The notes: generated by a model from the sequence alone, not told the origin. Shown: positions 1 through 8,697, numbered from the stretch's first letter. The stretch: 41,538 bases of DNA from Puniceicoccales bacterium (GCA_031268315.1 JAIRXK010000007.1:1-41538); one strand, 5' to 3'. Made by a program: numbers and translations.

Positions 1-353
1 GCATAGTCCCGCTCAAATTGCCTCAATTTTGGAGCGCTGGCGCGGGTTTCCGGGTTGCGGATTAGCGCCAAGCGTTCCTCCCTGGCAGCGAGAAGGTCCG
101 GTGCAATTTGTCCCATTTCGCGGCTGATATCTTTTTGAATTTCAACCACATCAATTGGCAATCCGCGATTTTCAGCGGCCCGCACCCTGCTCCAGTACAT
201 CTGCCTCAGTTCATCTTCGAATTCGGGATATTTACTAACGAGGTGGACGAGAACCGCCTTCGCAAAATCTTCCTCTTCCTTGCTGTGTCCGCCGCTTGCC
301 TGCGGAATTTCATGGAATGAGGAGCTGTTACTTGAAAATTTATCAATCGTCAT
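1..353 (-). CDS. Hypothetical protein, 3' part outside the window (partial)
   Basis: The minus strand reads open from ATG at 353 to the window edge (117 codons visible, no stop). The start is supported by a GGGAG-type ribosome binding site just upstream (gggagcagat-ATG), and the gene begins only 13 nt after the stop of the 196-residue gene upstream, so the two look co-transcribed. The N-terminus (MTIDKFSSNSSSFHEI) is rich in Ser and Asn and looks disordered, followed by an acidic, helical segment with no membrane helix or signal peptide. I do not recognise the family. A Ser-rich N-terminus without a Sec signal would fit a type III secretion substrate, given the LcrH-like chaperone gene elsewhere in the window, but this is inference. 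Confidence 0.6.
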   Translation of the reverse strand, partial: MTIDKFSSNSSSFHEIPQASGGHSKEEEDFAKAVLVHLVSKYPEFEDELRQMYWSRVRAAENRGLPIDVVEIQKDISREMGQIAPDLLAAREERLALIRNPETRASAPKLRQFERDY

Positions 354-366
354 ATCTGCTCCCTAA

Positions 367-957
367 TTATTGGTGAAAAAGCTGCCACCACCAGCCGTGG
401 GATTCCCGTTCCACCTTCCGAAGGCGGGACTCCTGTGCCTTGCTCTCGGCATCTTTGTCCATTTCAGCTATGTCGGCACGGGCATTCGCCGCCCTTGCCT
501 CCGCTCGGGTTCTCTTAGCCTCCTCTCGGGCTCTATCGGCCTCCGCTTTGGCTTGATCAGCTTTCGCTTTGGCGCTGGCAATGCTGCTCGCCGAAAGCGA
601 TTGGCTTTCTTTGACTAAAAGTACCATGGCAGCTACGACTTCTGCTCTTAGACTTTTTTCCCCATCGGAATTCGAAGCTTCGCTGCCACTTCCCTGAAGG
701 AATACGAAATATGCATTCAGTGCAGTCCCAAGGGTTGTGACCGATTGCAACGCGCTTGCCCTTCCAATGGCAATTAGAGTTAAACTCGATTTGATCGAGC
801 TCAGTAAATCAGCTCTGGCAAGCTGTGTGCTGTACATCGACAAATTTCCAGAAGCAAGCGCCCTATCAGCGCGGTCTTCACACTTTTTTATGTCATCATT
901 TAGCTCGCGGTATGCAGTTTGCATCGCGGCAAGTTCACTTTCAATGCTAATCGTCAT
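367..957 (-). CDS. Hypothetical alpha-helical protein with C-terminal coiled coil (196 aa)
   Basis: This is an unrecognised 196-residue protein. Residues 1-60 are polar and helical. Residues about 55-95 form a moderately hydrophobic Ala/Leu/Ile/Ser stretch (SSLTLIAIGRASALQ and beyond) that could contact a membrane or a chaperone. Residues about 120-185 are a highly charged Ala/Lys/Glu/Arg heptad-like run typical of a long single helix or coiled coil. The C-terminus ends in Trp-Trp-Trp-Gln-Leu-Phe. A hydrophobic patch followed by coiled coil resembles the general plan of type III secretion translocator-type proteins, but no family motif is visible. No Shine-Dalgarno precedes the ATG; instead a strong promoter sits so close that the mRNA would be leaderless. 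The next gene starts 13 nt downstream. Confidence 0.65.
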   Translation of the reverse strand: MTISIESELAAMQTAYRELNDDIKKCEDRADRALASGNLSMYSTQLARADLLSSIKSSLTLIAIGRASALQSVTTLGTALNAYFVFLQGSGSEASNSDGEKSLRAEVVAAMVLLVKESQSLSASSIASAKAKADQAKAEADRAREEAKRTRAEARAANARADIAEMDKDAESKAQESRLRKVERESHGWWWQLFHQ

Positions 958-966
958 AGCATGGGT

Positions 967-995
967 TTTCTAGGGTCTAAAAAATGGCCTGTCAA
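967..995 (-). promoter_or_regulatory. Sigma70-like promoter abutting the start codon of the 196-aa gene
   Basis: On the minus strand, TTGACA (990-995), a 17-nt spacer and TAGAAA (967-972) precede the ATG at 957 by only 9 nt. A normal start site about 7 nt after the -10 box would give an mRNA with almost no leader, and no Shine-Dalgarno is present. The same arrangement precedes three other genes in the window. Confidence 0.55.
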
Positions 996-1093
996 GTATT
1001 TTTTTTTAAAAAAAATGCGGCCGCGGAAAATAATGTGAGCCAATTCTTTCCATGCCTCCGCTACCCCCACCGGTCCAGCTTCAAAAATTATCC

Positions 1094-2296
1094 CTACTTG
1101 CTACCGTGAAAAGTTTTGCTGTCTATGGTTGCAAGTGAAGCTGATGCACCGTTGGTATTTCCGTTTAAAAGATGAAGAAATCGCTGCAGAAATGTTTGCT
1201 TTTTATGCTTTTTTCCAACTTCGTTTTGACCCCCCGCCTTTTCTGCTTTCCTTGCCTCTTTCTTCAGGTTTTTCATTTTTGCTTTTACGTCTGCTTTTTT
1301 GTGACTTAGTGATTCGTCCCTTAGCATTTTTCTTATCGTCTTTTGCATTTCTTTTTTCATTGATTTTTTGGTTACGGATGCTTTGCATTTATGCAGCGTT
1401 GCTGCGCACTTGTCAGACGTCATCTGCGCCAAAATGCCAGTGAGTCTCTTCCTGCCGGTTCGTTCCGATGGGTTGGTGACGTTTTGCAAAATTTCCGCAA
1501 CTTTTTCCGGGGTGATGTCTTCGTGCTTCAGGATGAGTCCAATATCTGATTCCCTCGGCATGTTTTTGAAGATTTCCCCCGCCATGTTGGATGGCATATT
1601 GTTGATGACCTTCCCTAAATTTTCATGGGAAATGTTTTGCAAAATTTCTCCCGCCGTTCCCGGCTGCAAGCCCACGAGAATTTCTGCGGCTTTGCTGGCT
1701 TTGATCGAGTAAAAAATTCCTCCTATGGCGTTGGCATTCATGTGCGAAAAAATTGCTGAGGCACTCTGCATCGGCATATTTGAAAAAATTGCTCCTGCCA
1801 TTTTCTTGGGCATCTTTGCGATGATATCTTTCGCTTTGTCCGGAGCCATTGCTTCAAAAATTTTTGCCATTTTTGGCGGTGCTACTTTTTCTGCCATTTG
1901 CAGCGCAAATGCGGGAGCTTCTTCTGCAAGCGCGCTTGCAGCGTGCTCCGGTTGCGCATCTTCCAGAATTTTTACCGGATCAAGGTGGACAAAGGCGACC
2001 GAATTCATTTCCCTTGCATGCTTAATGTCCTCCTTCAGTGCGGCCAGTGTGCCATCGGATGAAGGCGAGTTTTGGCTGGATGGCGTCCGGCTAGTTGATA
2101 AATTTCTAACCATTGGGGCTACGAGACTCAGGGGATTGGGTGAATGCCCGTAGGGGTGCGGTGGCAGTGTGGTCGATTTGCCTATTTCTCCCAATGGACT
2201 TGGGCTAGACGTTCCAGTAGTCTCGGAAAAATTATTGGGTTGAATGCCTGATGAATATGATATTACATTTTCATTACCTATTCCATTTGAATTCAT
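1094..2296 (-). CDS. MgtE_N/FliG-like short helical repeat protein, putative effector (400 aa)
   Basis: Residues 1-85 are a disordered Ser/Pro/Asn/Gly/Thr-rich region with no Sec signal. Residues about 105-275 are a run of roughly a dozen 12-residue units of the form xxAxxIFxxMPx (for example KMAKIFEAMAPD, NMAGEIFKNMPR, KAAEILVGLQPG). This pattern is that of the MgtE intracellular N-terminal domain and related FliG-like superhelices, but here it is not attached to a Mg2+ transporter. Residues about 280-370 are strongly basic (many Lys), and the tail carries a short hydrophobic patch (FLQRFLHLLNG). The start is well supported by a GGAGG site 7 nt upstream and an upstream TTGACA box. It is divergent from a related repeat protein at 2692. 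A secreted scaffold that binds host or bacterial partners is plausible; enzymatic function is not indicated. Confidence 0.75.
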   Translation of the reverse strand: MNSNGIGNENVISYSSGIQPNNFSETTGTSSPSPLGEIGKSTTLPPHPYGHSPNPLSLVAPMVRNLSTSRTPSSQNSPSSDGTLAALKEDIKHAREMNSVAFVHLDPVKILEDAQPEHAASALAEEAPAFALQMAEKVAPPKMAKIFEAMAPDKAKDIIAKMPKKMAGAIFSNMPMQSASAIFSHMNANAIGGIFYSIKASKAAEILVGLQPGTAGEILQNISHENLGKVINNMPSNMAGEIFKNMPRESDIGLILKHEDITPEKVAEILQNVTNPSERTGRKRLTGILAQMTSDKCAATLHKCKASVTKKSMKKEMQKTIRKMLRDESLSHKKADVKAKMKNLKKEARKAEKAGGQNEVGKKHKKQTFLQRFLHLLNGNTNGASASLATIDSKTFHGSK

Positions 2297-2302
2297 AGAT
2301 AT

Positions 2303-2307
2303 CCTCC
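2303..2307 (-). promoter_or_regulatory. Strong Shine-Dalgarno of the 400-aa gene
   Basis: GGAGG on the minus strand, 6 nt from the ATG at 2296. It fixes the start codon and contrasts with the Shine-Dalgarno-less neighbours at 957 and 2692. Confidence 0.8.
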
Positions 2308-2316
2308 GCTATGCAT

Positions 2317-2346
2317 AAAGTATGGAATGTATTACGCAATTGTCAA
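2317..2346 (-). promoter_or_regulatory. Candidate promoter of the 400-aa gene
   Basis: On the minus strand a perfect TTGACA (2341-2346) is followed after 17-18 nt by ATACTT/TACTTT, a weak -10 match. Its distance from the ATG at 2296 leaves room for a leader carrying the GGAGG site. Confidence 0.4.
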
Positions 2347-2656
2347 GGAATGGTGCAAGAAATTTCTTATTTTTCCATGAGATTGATGCTGTGGCATTTA
2401 TCCATAAAATTCAAGGGGGAATTAGCGGAGATCTTACGGTAGGAGTTGCTGAATGCTCAGATGACCTGAAATTATGGAGTATGCATGTCCGCTCAATTGT
2501 CCGCCGATTCGAATTTTATTTGCCCCATATCATTCGAAGGTGAAGTGCGGTGGCATTTTTAGGCAGAGGGGAATGCGCTGTCTTTGTATTTGAAAGCATT
2601 TGAATGGTCGCAAATCTTGGGAATGATTCGGGCCGCACATTTTTTCAATTTGATCA

Positions 2657-2684
2657 TTGACAACTGCGGCGGAAATGACATACT
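2657..2684 (+). promoter_or_regulatory. Promoter-like TTGACA/CATACT just upstream of the 554-aa gene
   Basis: TTGACA (2657-2662), a 16-nt spacer and CATACT (2679-2684, four of six consensus positions) end 7 nt before the ATG at 2692. This fits the leaderless arrangement seen at 957, 8391 and 8736. Confidence 0.45.
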
Positions 2685-2691
2685 GCTCGGT

Positions 2692-4356
2692 ATGGTGAAT
2701 TTAGATAGTGTAAGCAGTGGCCAGCGATCCGATGGAGATGGAGGTGTGAATTTTGCCGGTGCCGCCGTACCAACGGACGCCAATGCCGTGGCACACACTT
2801 CAACGCAGTCACCATTGGCTGCGTTGAAGGGCGGGAATAGCATGGCATATGTTCGCAGCGTATTGGCTAGCGATTGCAAAAGTGCAGATTTGGAAAATAA
2901 GTGCAAGCGGGCCGCGGAAATTCTGGGAGCCAAAGATTCAGTGGAAGTGGCAGAATTTTTGGATGAGTTGAAACTAAGTGGGCTAAACTGGGAAAAAATA
3001 ATAAATTTCATGGACCCGGCAAAGATGGCAAATGCGCTGCCGCTTGTGAAGGATGCCTTTATTCCCTATGACATCATACGCTGCATAGATACACAGAAAG
3101 CGGCGGATATTCTGAATTTGATGGATCCGGGCCATGCCAAAATTTTTCTCATTTATGGCATTGTTACGTGCCGATATGTGCATATGCTGGAGATTTTCAT
3201 GGCGATGGATCCCCAAAAAGCGGCGGGAGTTTTACTTGCAATTGCAGATGGGAATTCATACGAGAAGGACAACGCTAATTTTTTGGAGTGCCTTGAGTAC
3301 GTACACCCCAGGGACATGGCCAGCATCCTTAGCCATGTGGTGGGGCCGGAGAAAAGTGGCATAAGGGCTGCGGCGAAGTTTCTGTGCAAAATAAAACTAT
3401 ATATGCCGATTTCCAATTCGCCGGGGGCTATTTTGTCTTTTATGGATCAATCACTCGCTAATAAAATACTGGAAGACATGGGGTCATTTTTCATTGATTT
3501 TCACGTAAATTATCGCATTGGTTTTTTCCCCAGATATGATACCAATATCACAAAAGGTGAAGCCAGTGAACAATGGCGCGAGCATCTCGAAGAGATTAAA
3601 AATGAAAAAGGACTTTGGGAAGCGGCAACATTTATAAATAGCCACGTGGCGCAGGGGAGAGTGGCCCTTGAGGCTATCCAAATGGAAGATTGCTCCAGAG
3701 CTGTGAAGATCGTTGAGAGAATGGCAATGGATCCCGAGAAAGCGGTTGCCGTTCTTGATGACTATTCAACTTTCGAAATAAGTTTAAAGTCCATCAATTA
3801 CGAAAGTCTAGGGGCAATTTTGAATTGCATGGCGGATCCTCAAATTGCGATGGAAATTTTACTCCTTAGGGAAAATCGAAAAGATTCGGCGGACGCTTTG
3901 TTCCACATGCTAAGACTTTCCGTCGAACATACAATGGAGATTGTGAAATTAATTAAACATGGTATATTAGTGGAAATCCTAAATTCATCATGTATGGATA
4001 GTGCGGCTGACATTGTAAATTTAATGGATCCCGCTGATGGGGAGGAAATTTTAAATAAATTAGAACCTCAAATAGGGCACCACATTCGACGTAACAGGAA
4101 ACTCCAAGAAGAGATGAAAGCTCATCTGCAAGGGGATCTGCAAGGGGAAACACAACAAGAAAAAACATCAAGCCTACTTCAAAAACTTTCGGTAGTGCTC
4201 CTATCCGGACTCGTGATTGGAGGGAGTATGGCGCTTCTGACTTGGTTCATACTTTGGATGGTCGAAGCGAGCATAATGTGGTCATTGATCATTTTCATTG
4301 GCCTGACATTTGCCATAGCTGGAGGAATTGCGGTATCGCAGTTTGTGTTTTACTAA
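2692..4356 (+). CDS. MgtE_N-like repeat protein with C-terminal membrane hairpin, putative effector (554 aa)
   Basis: The first 40 or so residues are Ser/Asp/Gly/Thr-rich and look disordered. The body carries scattered units such as AADILNLMDP, AADIVNLMDP, AAGVLLAIAD and VKIVERMAMDP, matching the helical repeat of the MgtE N-terminal domain, in a more diverged form than in the 400-aa neighbour. After a Gln/Glu/Lys-rich linker, residues about 500-552 form two hydrophobic helices separated by a short turn, as a C-terminal membrane anchor. No transporter core is present. I chose the ATG at 2692 over the TTG at 2584 because a TTGACA promoter box lies between them. Its stop overlaps the first codon of a decayed copy (TAATG at 4354-4358). 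A secreted protein inserting into a host membrane is an inference. Confidence 0.7.
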   Translation: MVNLDSVSSGQRSDGDGGVNFAGAAVPTDANAVAHTSTQSPLAALKGGNSMAYVRSVLASDCKSADLENKCKRAAEILGAKDSVEVAEFLDELKLSGLNWEKIINFMDPAKMANALPLVKDAFIPYDIIRCIDTQKAADILNLMDPGHAKIFLIYGIVTCRYVHMLEIFMAMDPQKAAGVLLAIADGNSYEKDNANFLECLEYVHPRDMASILSHVVGPEKSGIRAAAKFLCKIKLYMPISNSPGAILSFMDQSLANKILEDMGSFFIDFHVNYRIGFFPRYDTNITKGEASEQWREHLEEIKNEKGLWEAATFINSHVAQGRVALEAIQMEDCSRAVKIVERMAMDPEKAVAVLDDYSTFEISLKSINYESLGAILNCMADPQIAMEILLLRENRKDSADALFHMLRLSVEHTMEIVKLIKHGILVEILNSSCMDSAADIVNLMDPADGEEILNKLEPQIGHHIRRNRKLQEEMKAHLQGDLQGETQQEKTSSLLQKLSVVLLSGLVIGGSMALLTWFILWMVEASIMWSLIIFIGLTFAIAGGIAVSQFVFY

Positions 4357-6042
4357 TGGCTGCCGGTGCGATAGTGGCAAAAATTTTAGAAGATAACGCA
4401 ATTTGCCCATTTACTGCAATAAATGCCCTATTAGAGACAAGGGTTTCCCAAAAGCCGCAGATATTCTTATAAGATTAATCGGCAAGCGCTTACGGGAAAT
4501 TTTCGGCTTATTGACAACCCGTAGAGGGTACTTGGAGTGCACAGTCAAAATTTTTTTGAAAGTGGTTGAAAAATCCGGTGATGAAGGAAGAAGAATTCGT
4601 AGGGCAATTCTATTTCACAAAGATCAACCTCAATGTATTGCGGTTTTAGCAAAAATACCACGGTAGCAAATAGGAAAGATAATAAAAGTTTTTTCAGGAT
4701 TTTCCATTGGCGTAATGGTAAAATTATTAAAGCAAATTTGCCACCTAGGAGAAAACGGCGAGAATATTGCAGCACGCACTTTTGTCGCAATAATGGACGA
4801 AAACAATGGGGAAATGGCGGAAGAAATTCTTGGAACAATTTTGCCTTCAGTGAATGAGCATAATTTATTTCCCATAAAATTTTTGGCAAAAATCAGAGTT
4901 ACTACCATTGAAAAATAGGAGCAATTTTCCTAAGATTTGATTCCGCTGTGCTGGCAAAACTTTTGAGCATGATGTATTTCGCGGATGGCACAGGGCCCAA
5001 TATGGCAAGGAATATATTTTTATGGATGCTTAATCCTCCGAGCAAGCACTTAAAATTATAGATGTAAGTACGGATAATGAATTTAACTCCTATGGTGCGA
5101 AATTATTTTTATACGGAATACCAAAAATTCAACTCCCCGCGATAGCGGGGAAGATAGCGGATGCGTTTTCGAAGATGAATCCTAATTCTATCGTAAAATC
5201 TTTACATTGGATACGACGTGGCAACGAGCAGTTTGCGGCGAATTTTTTGAGGAAATATGCGAGCAATCCGCAAATCGCGCAAAGGGCACGCTTCTAGCAA
5301 TGATCGATGGTCAGACCTCCGCATTCGGTGCGGCAAAATTACTGGCGGAAATGCTAAGCCAACAGTCGAAAAAAATAGAAGAAATTTTGTACAATTTGCA
5401 GCCGGAGTCCAGGCAAGGCTTTTGACCGTTGCATGTTGCAATTACGATTGAAAATTTGCAGCGGATCTTTTGCGTAAATTATATTCTAGTGACATTCAAA
5501 ATTTAGCGATGGATATTATTATAAAAGTGACTGAGAGTGCCACGTGGCCGACAAAGGCAATTTCAGAGAAAATGCCGCATGGGAGCATAGGCGCACAAAA
5601 GGCAGCGTATATTTTGCTATCGATTGAAGATGAATCCATTAGATCGGCGATTCTGGATGACGACCGCCTATGCAACTGGAAGGATAAAACTCTAGGGCAA
5701 ATGAAAAAATTGAAAAATTCGGAAGATGCGTGCCAATTTACCGATGCGGCGCAAAATACCCGGAGCGAAGATGCCGTGTCCGCGGGAAATACGGTGGGGC
5801 CAAAGTGGCAATGAATTATTTCATCCGGATTCGCATTCGGAGCACTGGCTGCATTGGCGTGTATCTTTGCGATGCCCTACACTTTTGGCGTAGTTCTACT
5901 GTGGCCTCTGGCGCTGTACTTCATCGCTGCAAGTGCGATTCTTGCGACGAGCTTCGCTGCCGTGGGTTTGCATTTCGTTGCCGGAGGGGATGAAGGAGAT
6001 CAGTCACGGCGAGCCCCTTTACTGCCGCTGCCATTGGAATGA
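4356..6042 (+). pseudogene. Decayed tandem copy of the MgtE_N-like repeat/membrane-hairpin gene
   Basis: Directly after the 554-aa gene, translation continues in pieces that switch frame and hit stops but keep the same sequence style. In order they are: an opening AAGAIVAKILED (4356 on), KAADILIRLIG (about 4445 on), NGENIAARTFVAIM and AEEILGTILPS (4715-4918), a piece with MARNIFLWMLNP (about 4937-5060), AKLLAEMLSQQSKKIEEIL (5207-5425), QKAAYILLSIEDE (5470-5814), and finally a two-helix hydrophobic hairpin (about 5820-5990). The total length is close to that of the intact neighbour and the order repeats-then-hairpin is the same. At least five frame disruptions or stops are needed. It therefore looks like a tandem duplicate, or a diverged paralogue, that has been inactivated. 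Confidence 0.7.
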
Positions 6043-6157
6043 TTTTGATTTTTAATTTCCCCAAATTGCGCGGAGAGTGCACTCTATCGCAGTCGCCGCG
6101 GCTGGGGCGGAAAAATTTCTAATAAAATTACCTCGTATTTTGAAAAAAAATCTTCCC

Positions 6158-7567
6158 ATGATGGCGAACATGAAGGGAAATGCAAAGAAATCACTGGGCG
6201 TTTTTTCGCTAATGATGATTAACTGTGCGGCAATCATGAGTTTGAGAAATTTGCCGCTCATGTCTACCTATGGCCTTGGGATGATTACATTCTATTTCAT
6301 TGCGACGGTGGCATTTTTTTTACCCGTTGCGCTCATTTCTGCGGAATTGGCATCCATGATTCCTGAGGAGGGGGGCATCTATGCCTGGGTTAGGCGGGCC
6401 ATTGGAGAAAAATCCGCATTTCTCTGCGTGTGGCTGAGTCTCATTACGACGGTCACGGCATTGACAATGACGCTCATTTTTATTGCAACGGCCGCAGCAT
6501 TTTCCATCAATCCGGCGTGGGCGAATAGCCGCAGCTACGTGAGCTGCTTTGTCATTGCCATCACATGGTTGGCCACCTTAATTTCGCTGAAGGGCATGCG
6601 TATTTCTTCCATCGTAACCGCCATTTCCACCCTTCTGGGAACTGTGTTTCCCGGGTTGCTCATCGTTGCACTGGGCCTTTGTTGGTTCCTCATTGGGCGG
6701 CCCGTGCAGATTGAATTTGAGCTGGCGGCACTTTTCCCAGATTTTAGCCATTTTTCCAATGTGGCATTTCTTGCGGGAATCATGTTCGCATTTGCCGGGA
6801 TCGAGATGTCCGCATACCACGTGAACGACGTGCGAAATCCGCGGAAATCGTACCCATTGGCTATTTTTTATTCTGCGGCGCTGATCCTTTTGCTATCGGT
6901 TCTGGGGTCATTGGCCATTGCGCTCGTCGTGCCGAAATCCGAAATTCGCATTGAGGCGGGAGTTATCCAGGCGCTGGTAAAGGTTCTCGACGATTTCCAC
7001 CTGCCATGGCTCATTCCCATCCTAGGATTTTGCATTGCATTTGGCGGAATAGCCTATGTATTTGCCTGGATTTCCGGTCCATCTCGCGGACTGTTCGCAA
7101 CGAGAATAACTGGAAATTTGCCAACATTTCTGCAGCGGGTGAATGCCAGCGGGATGCCGTCCACCATCCTCATTGCCCAGGCGATAGTGGTTACATTTTG
7201 CGCCCTTATTTTCACATTTTCTTCATCCATCAGTCTTGGGTTTTGGATTATCAACGCCGCGTCGTCGGCCATGATTTTACTTATGTACTTTTTTCTCTTT
7301 GCAACGGGCATCCTTCTCCGCTACAAAATGCCTACTGCGCCGCGCAGCTATCGCATTCCATTCGGCAATGCGGGAATGGGATTTCTTTGCATTTTAGGCA
7401 TGGCCAATGTGATCTTTTGCACGGCCATCGCATTCGTTTTGCCGAAGGAGCTGGAGGGCGTTGTCAATGGGAAAAAATTTGCCTGCATCGTTTTTCTTGT
7501 GACGGCATTACTTTCCTGCCCTCCGCTTATTTTTCAACTTTTTAGAAATCCCAAGTGGAAAAAATGA
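6158..7567 (+). CDS. Amino-acid/polyamine (APC) family permease
   Basis: This is an integral membrane protein with about twelve hydrophobic helices. It has the APC superfamily hallmarks: a first helix opening with LGVFSLMMINCAAIMSLR, the ISAELASMIPEEGGIYAWV segment (family pattern AELaxxxPexGGxYxWv), and FAFAGIEMSAYHVNDVRNP in the middle, as in glutamate/GABA-antiporter-like members. It would move amino acids across the inner membrane; substrate and direction cannot be read from sequence. The start is uncertain. An upstream in-frame GTG at 6077 would add 27 residues unlike an APC N-terminus; ATGs at 6158, 6161 and 6170 are all possible and none has a clear Shine-Dalgarno. It sits among probable effector genes and may serve uptake of host amino acids. 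Confidence 0.88.
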   Translation: MMANMKGNAKKSLGVFSLMMINCAAIMSLRNLPLMSTYGLGMITFYFIATVAFFLPVALISAELASMIPEEGGIYAWVRRAIGEKSAFLCVWLSLITTVTALTMTLIFIATAAAFSINPAWANSRSYVSCFVIAITWLATLISLKGMRISSIVTAISTLLGTVFPGLLIVALGLCWFLIGRPVQIEFELAALFPDFSHFSNVAFLAGIMFAFAGIEMSAYHVNDVRNPRKSYPLAIFYSAALILLLSVLGSLAIALVVPKSEIRIEAGVIQALVKVLDDFHLPWLIPILGFCIAFGGIAYVFAWISGPSRGLFATRITGNLPTFLQRVNASGMPSTILIAQAIVVTFCALIFTFSSSISLGFWIINAASSAMILLMYFFLFATGILLRYKMPTAPRSYRIPFGNAGMGFLCILGMANVIFCTAIAFVLPKELEGVVNGKKFACIVFLVTALLSCPPLIFQLFRNPKWKK

Positions 7568-7602
7568 GTTTCTCTGCCGAAAAAATGACTCGGTAGTGCC
7601 AA

Positions 7603-8391
7603 TCAATCCGGCTTTCCCCTTTTTGGGGAAGTGGAGCCTGGCTGTCCCTGGGGTCGTTTGGGAGAAGAGTCGTCCGGATGTGTTGAATTTGGCATATTGA
7701 GTGGCAAAGACGGAGGTATGAATGCATTCAGATCGCTGGGCTGTGAATACTGGTGAGATGGAGGAGCAAAGTAGTGTGGCTTCGAATAGGGCTGTTGGCC
7801 TCCTGGCGAATAGTAGGCCGGCGGGTAGGCGTAGTTCTGAGGGTAAGCTGATGGATGATAGTTCTGTTGGTAGCTTGGCGGGTAGTAATTCTGGGGGTAA
7901 GCTGATGGATGATAGTTTTGTTGGTAGCTTGGCGGATAGTAATTCTGGGGGTAAGCTGATGGAGAGGAGACCTGCGGATTTTTGGATGGCAAGTTGATTA
8001 CCGTTACACCACCCTGCTGCAATATTTGCACTCCCCCCGGATGCTGGAAATATGTCTTCTGAGGCTGGGGTGGATTACTTCTTTGCGGATGGACTTTGCC
8101 TTGAATTGGAGGTATACTTGATTTATCGAGCATGGAATTTGTGCTTGAAATATTGCCGCCTCCAAATAGCGAGTAAAGAAAGTGCAAGATCTTTCCGATA
8201 AAAGATTTCGGAAGTTCACTTTTTGGCAATGCGGCGGCAGAATAGGTGCTGCTAACATCGGAAGCGGTTTGAATCTGATTCATTCTGCCGGGGTTGGTTG
8301 GACTTCCCGGCGAGACACCGTTACTTCCCGGGGGAAGAGCTGAGAGCATTTCTTCAGGACTCCGTTCAGGTGCCGTGCCAATGGTATTCAT
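7603..8391 (-). CDS. Pro/Tyr/Gln-rich repeat protein with leucine-rich segment, putative effector (262 aa)
   Basis: No enzyme family is recognisable. Residues 1-60 are Ser/Pro/Gly/Thr-rich and disordered. Residues about 62-77 form a short amphipathic hydrophobic segment (FIGKILHFLYSLFGG). The second half is low-complexity, with an 18-residue unit (SAYPQNYYPPSYQQNYHP) present twice plus a third partial copy, then further Pro/Tyr/Ser-rich sequence and a basic tail (SPKRGKPD). The open frame extends upstream to 8820, but that part overlaps the giant gene's start and has no effector-like composition. I chose the ATG at 8391, which lies 7 nt after a good -10 box. The leucine-rich segment resembles ones at similar positions in the proteins starting at 31371 and 32524. 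A secreted, membrane-associated, PY-repeat adaptor is a guess. Confidence 0.65.
   Translation of the reverse strand: MNTIGTAPERSPEEMLSALPPGSNGVSPGSPTNPGRMNQIQTASDVSSTYSAAALPKSELPKSFIGKILHFLYSLFGGGNISSTNSMLDKSSIPPIQGKVHPQRSNPPQPQKTYFQHPGGVQILQQGGVTVINLPSKNPQVSSPSAYPQNYYPPSYQQNYHPSAYPQNYYPPSYQQNYHPSAYPQNYAYPPAYYSPGGQQPYSKPHYFAPPSHQYSQPSDLNAFIPPSLPLNMPNSTHPDDSSPKRPQGQPGSTSPKRGKPD
7841..7963. repeat. 54-bp tandem repeat inside the Pro/Tyr-rich gene
   Basis: Two 54-bp units (7841-7894 and 7895-7948) differ at only two positions, and a third partial unit begins at 7949 and matches for 15 bp. The unit is a multiple of three and encodes the 18-residue Tyr/Pro/Gln repeat on the minus strand. The near identity implies recent duplication or ongoing unit-number change. 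Confidence 0.9.
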
Positions 8392-8398
8392 GTCTTCA

Positions 8399-8427
8399 AT
8401 TTTAGCAGATGAAATGCATTCAGTCAA
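8399..8427 (-). promoter_or_regulatory. Sigma70-like promoter abutting the 262-aa gene
   Basis: On the minus strand TTGACT (8422-8427), a 17-nt spacer and TAAAAT (8399-8404, five of six consensus positions) end 7 nt before the ATG at 8391. This implies a leaderless or nearly leaderless transcript. Confidence 0.55.
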
Positions 8428-8697
8428 TGGTAGAATAGAAAATAAATATTTTTTCCACATATTTTGAAATTCCTGCGCCGCAAGGATTAATTCCGTTTCT
8501 GCCCGAAAATAATTATGATTTTTGAGAAAATTTCTCAAAATTTTGAAATTCATTTGCAAAAAATTTCCATTGAAACGCAAAATTTGCCCATTTTGCCGCG
8601 GGCATTTTACTGGAATGGAGAATAAAGTTTGATGAAAACCAATGCGTTTTGTGTATGTGCTTATATGGCAAATATTTAAAATTTTTAAAAATAATAA

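Larger units (their letters stand above)
2297..2691. other. Divergent intergenic region between two repeat-protein genes
   Basis: This stretch separates the minus-strand 400-aa gene from the plus-strand 554-aa gene and carries both promoters. Small open frames here lack ribosome binding sites and recognisable composition, so I do not call genes. An in-frame TTG at 2584 could extend the plus-strand gene by 36 codons, but the TTGACA box at 2657-2662 lies inside that extension, which argues for the ATG at 2692. Confidence 0.5.

Noticed and set aside
1010-1030. GCGGCCGC palindrome next to an A/T-run as a terminator
   Set aside because: The palindrome has no loop, so it cannot form a stable hairpin.
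2322-2543. Small plus-strand open frame of 73 codons between the two repeat-protein genes
   Set aside because: No ribosome binding site, no family resemblance, and it covers the promoter of the divergent gene.
7613-7632. TTTCCCC/GGGGAA hairpin as a terminator
   Set aside because: It lies inside the last codons of the Pro/Tyr-rich gene and has no U-tract.
7722-7997. Plus-strand frame encoding Gly/Ser/Leu-rich repeats
   Set aside because: It is the opposite-strand shadow of the 54-bp repeat in the Pro/Tyr-rich gene, which has its own promoter.
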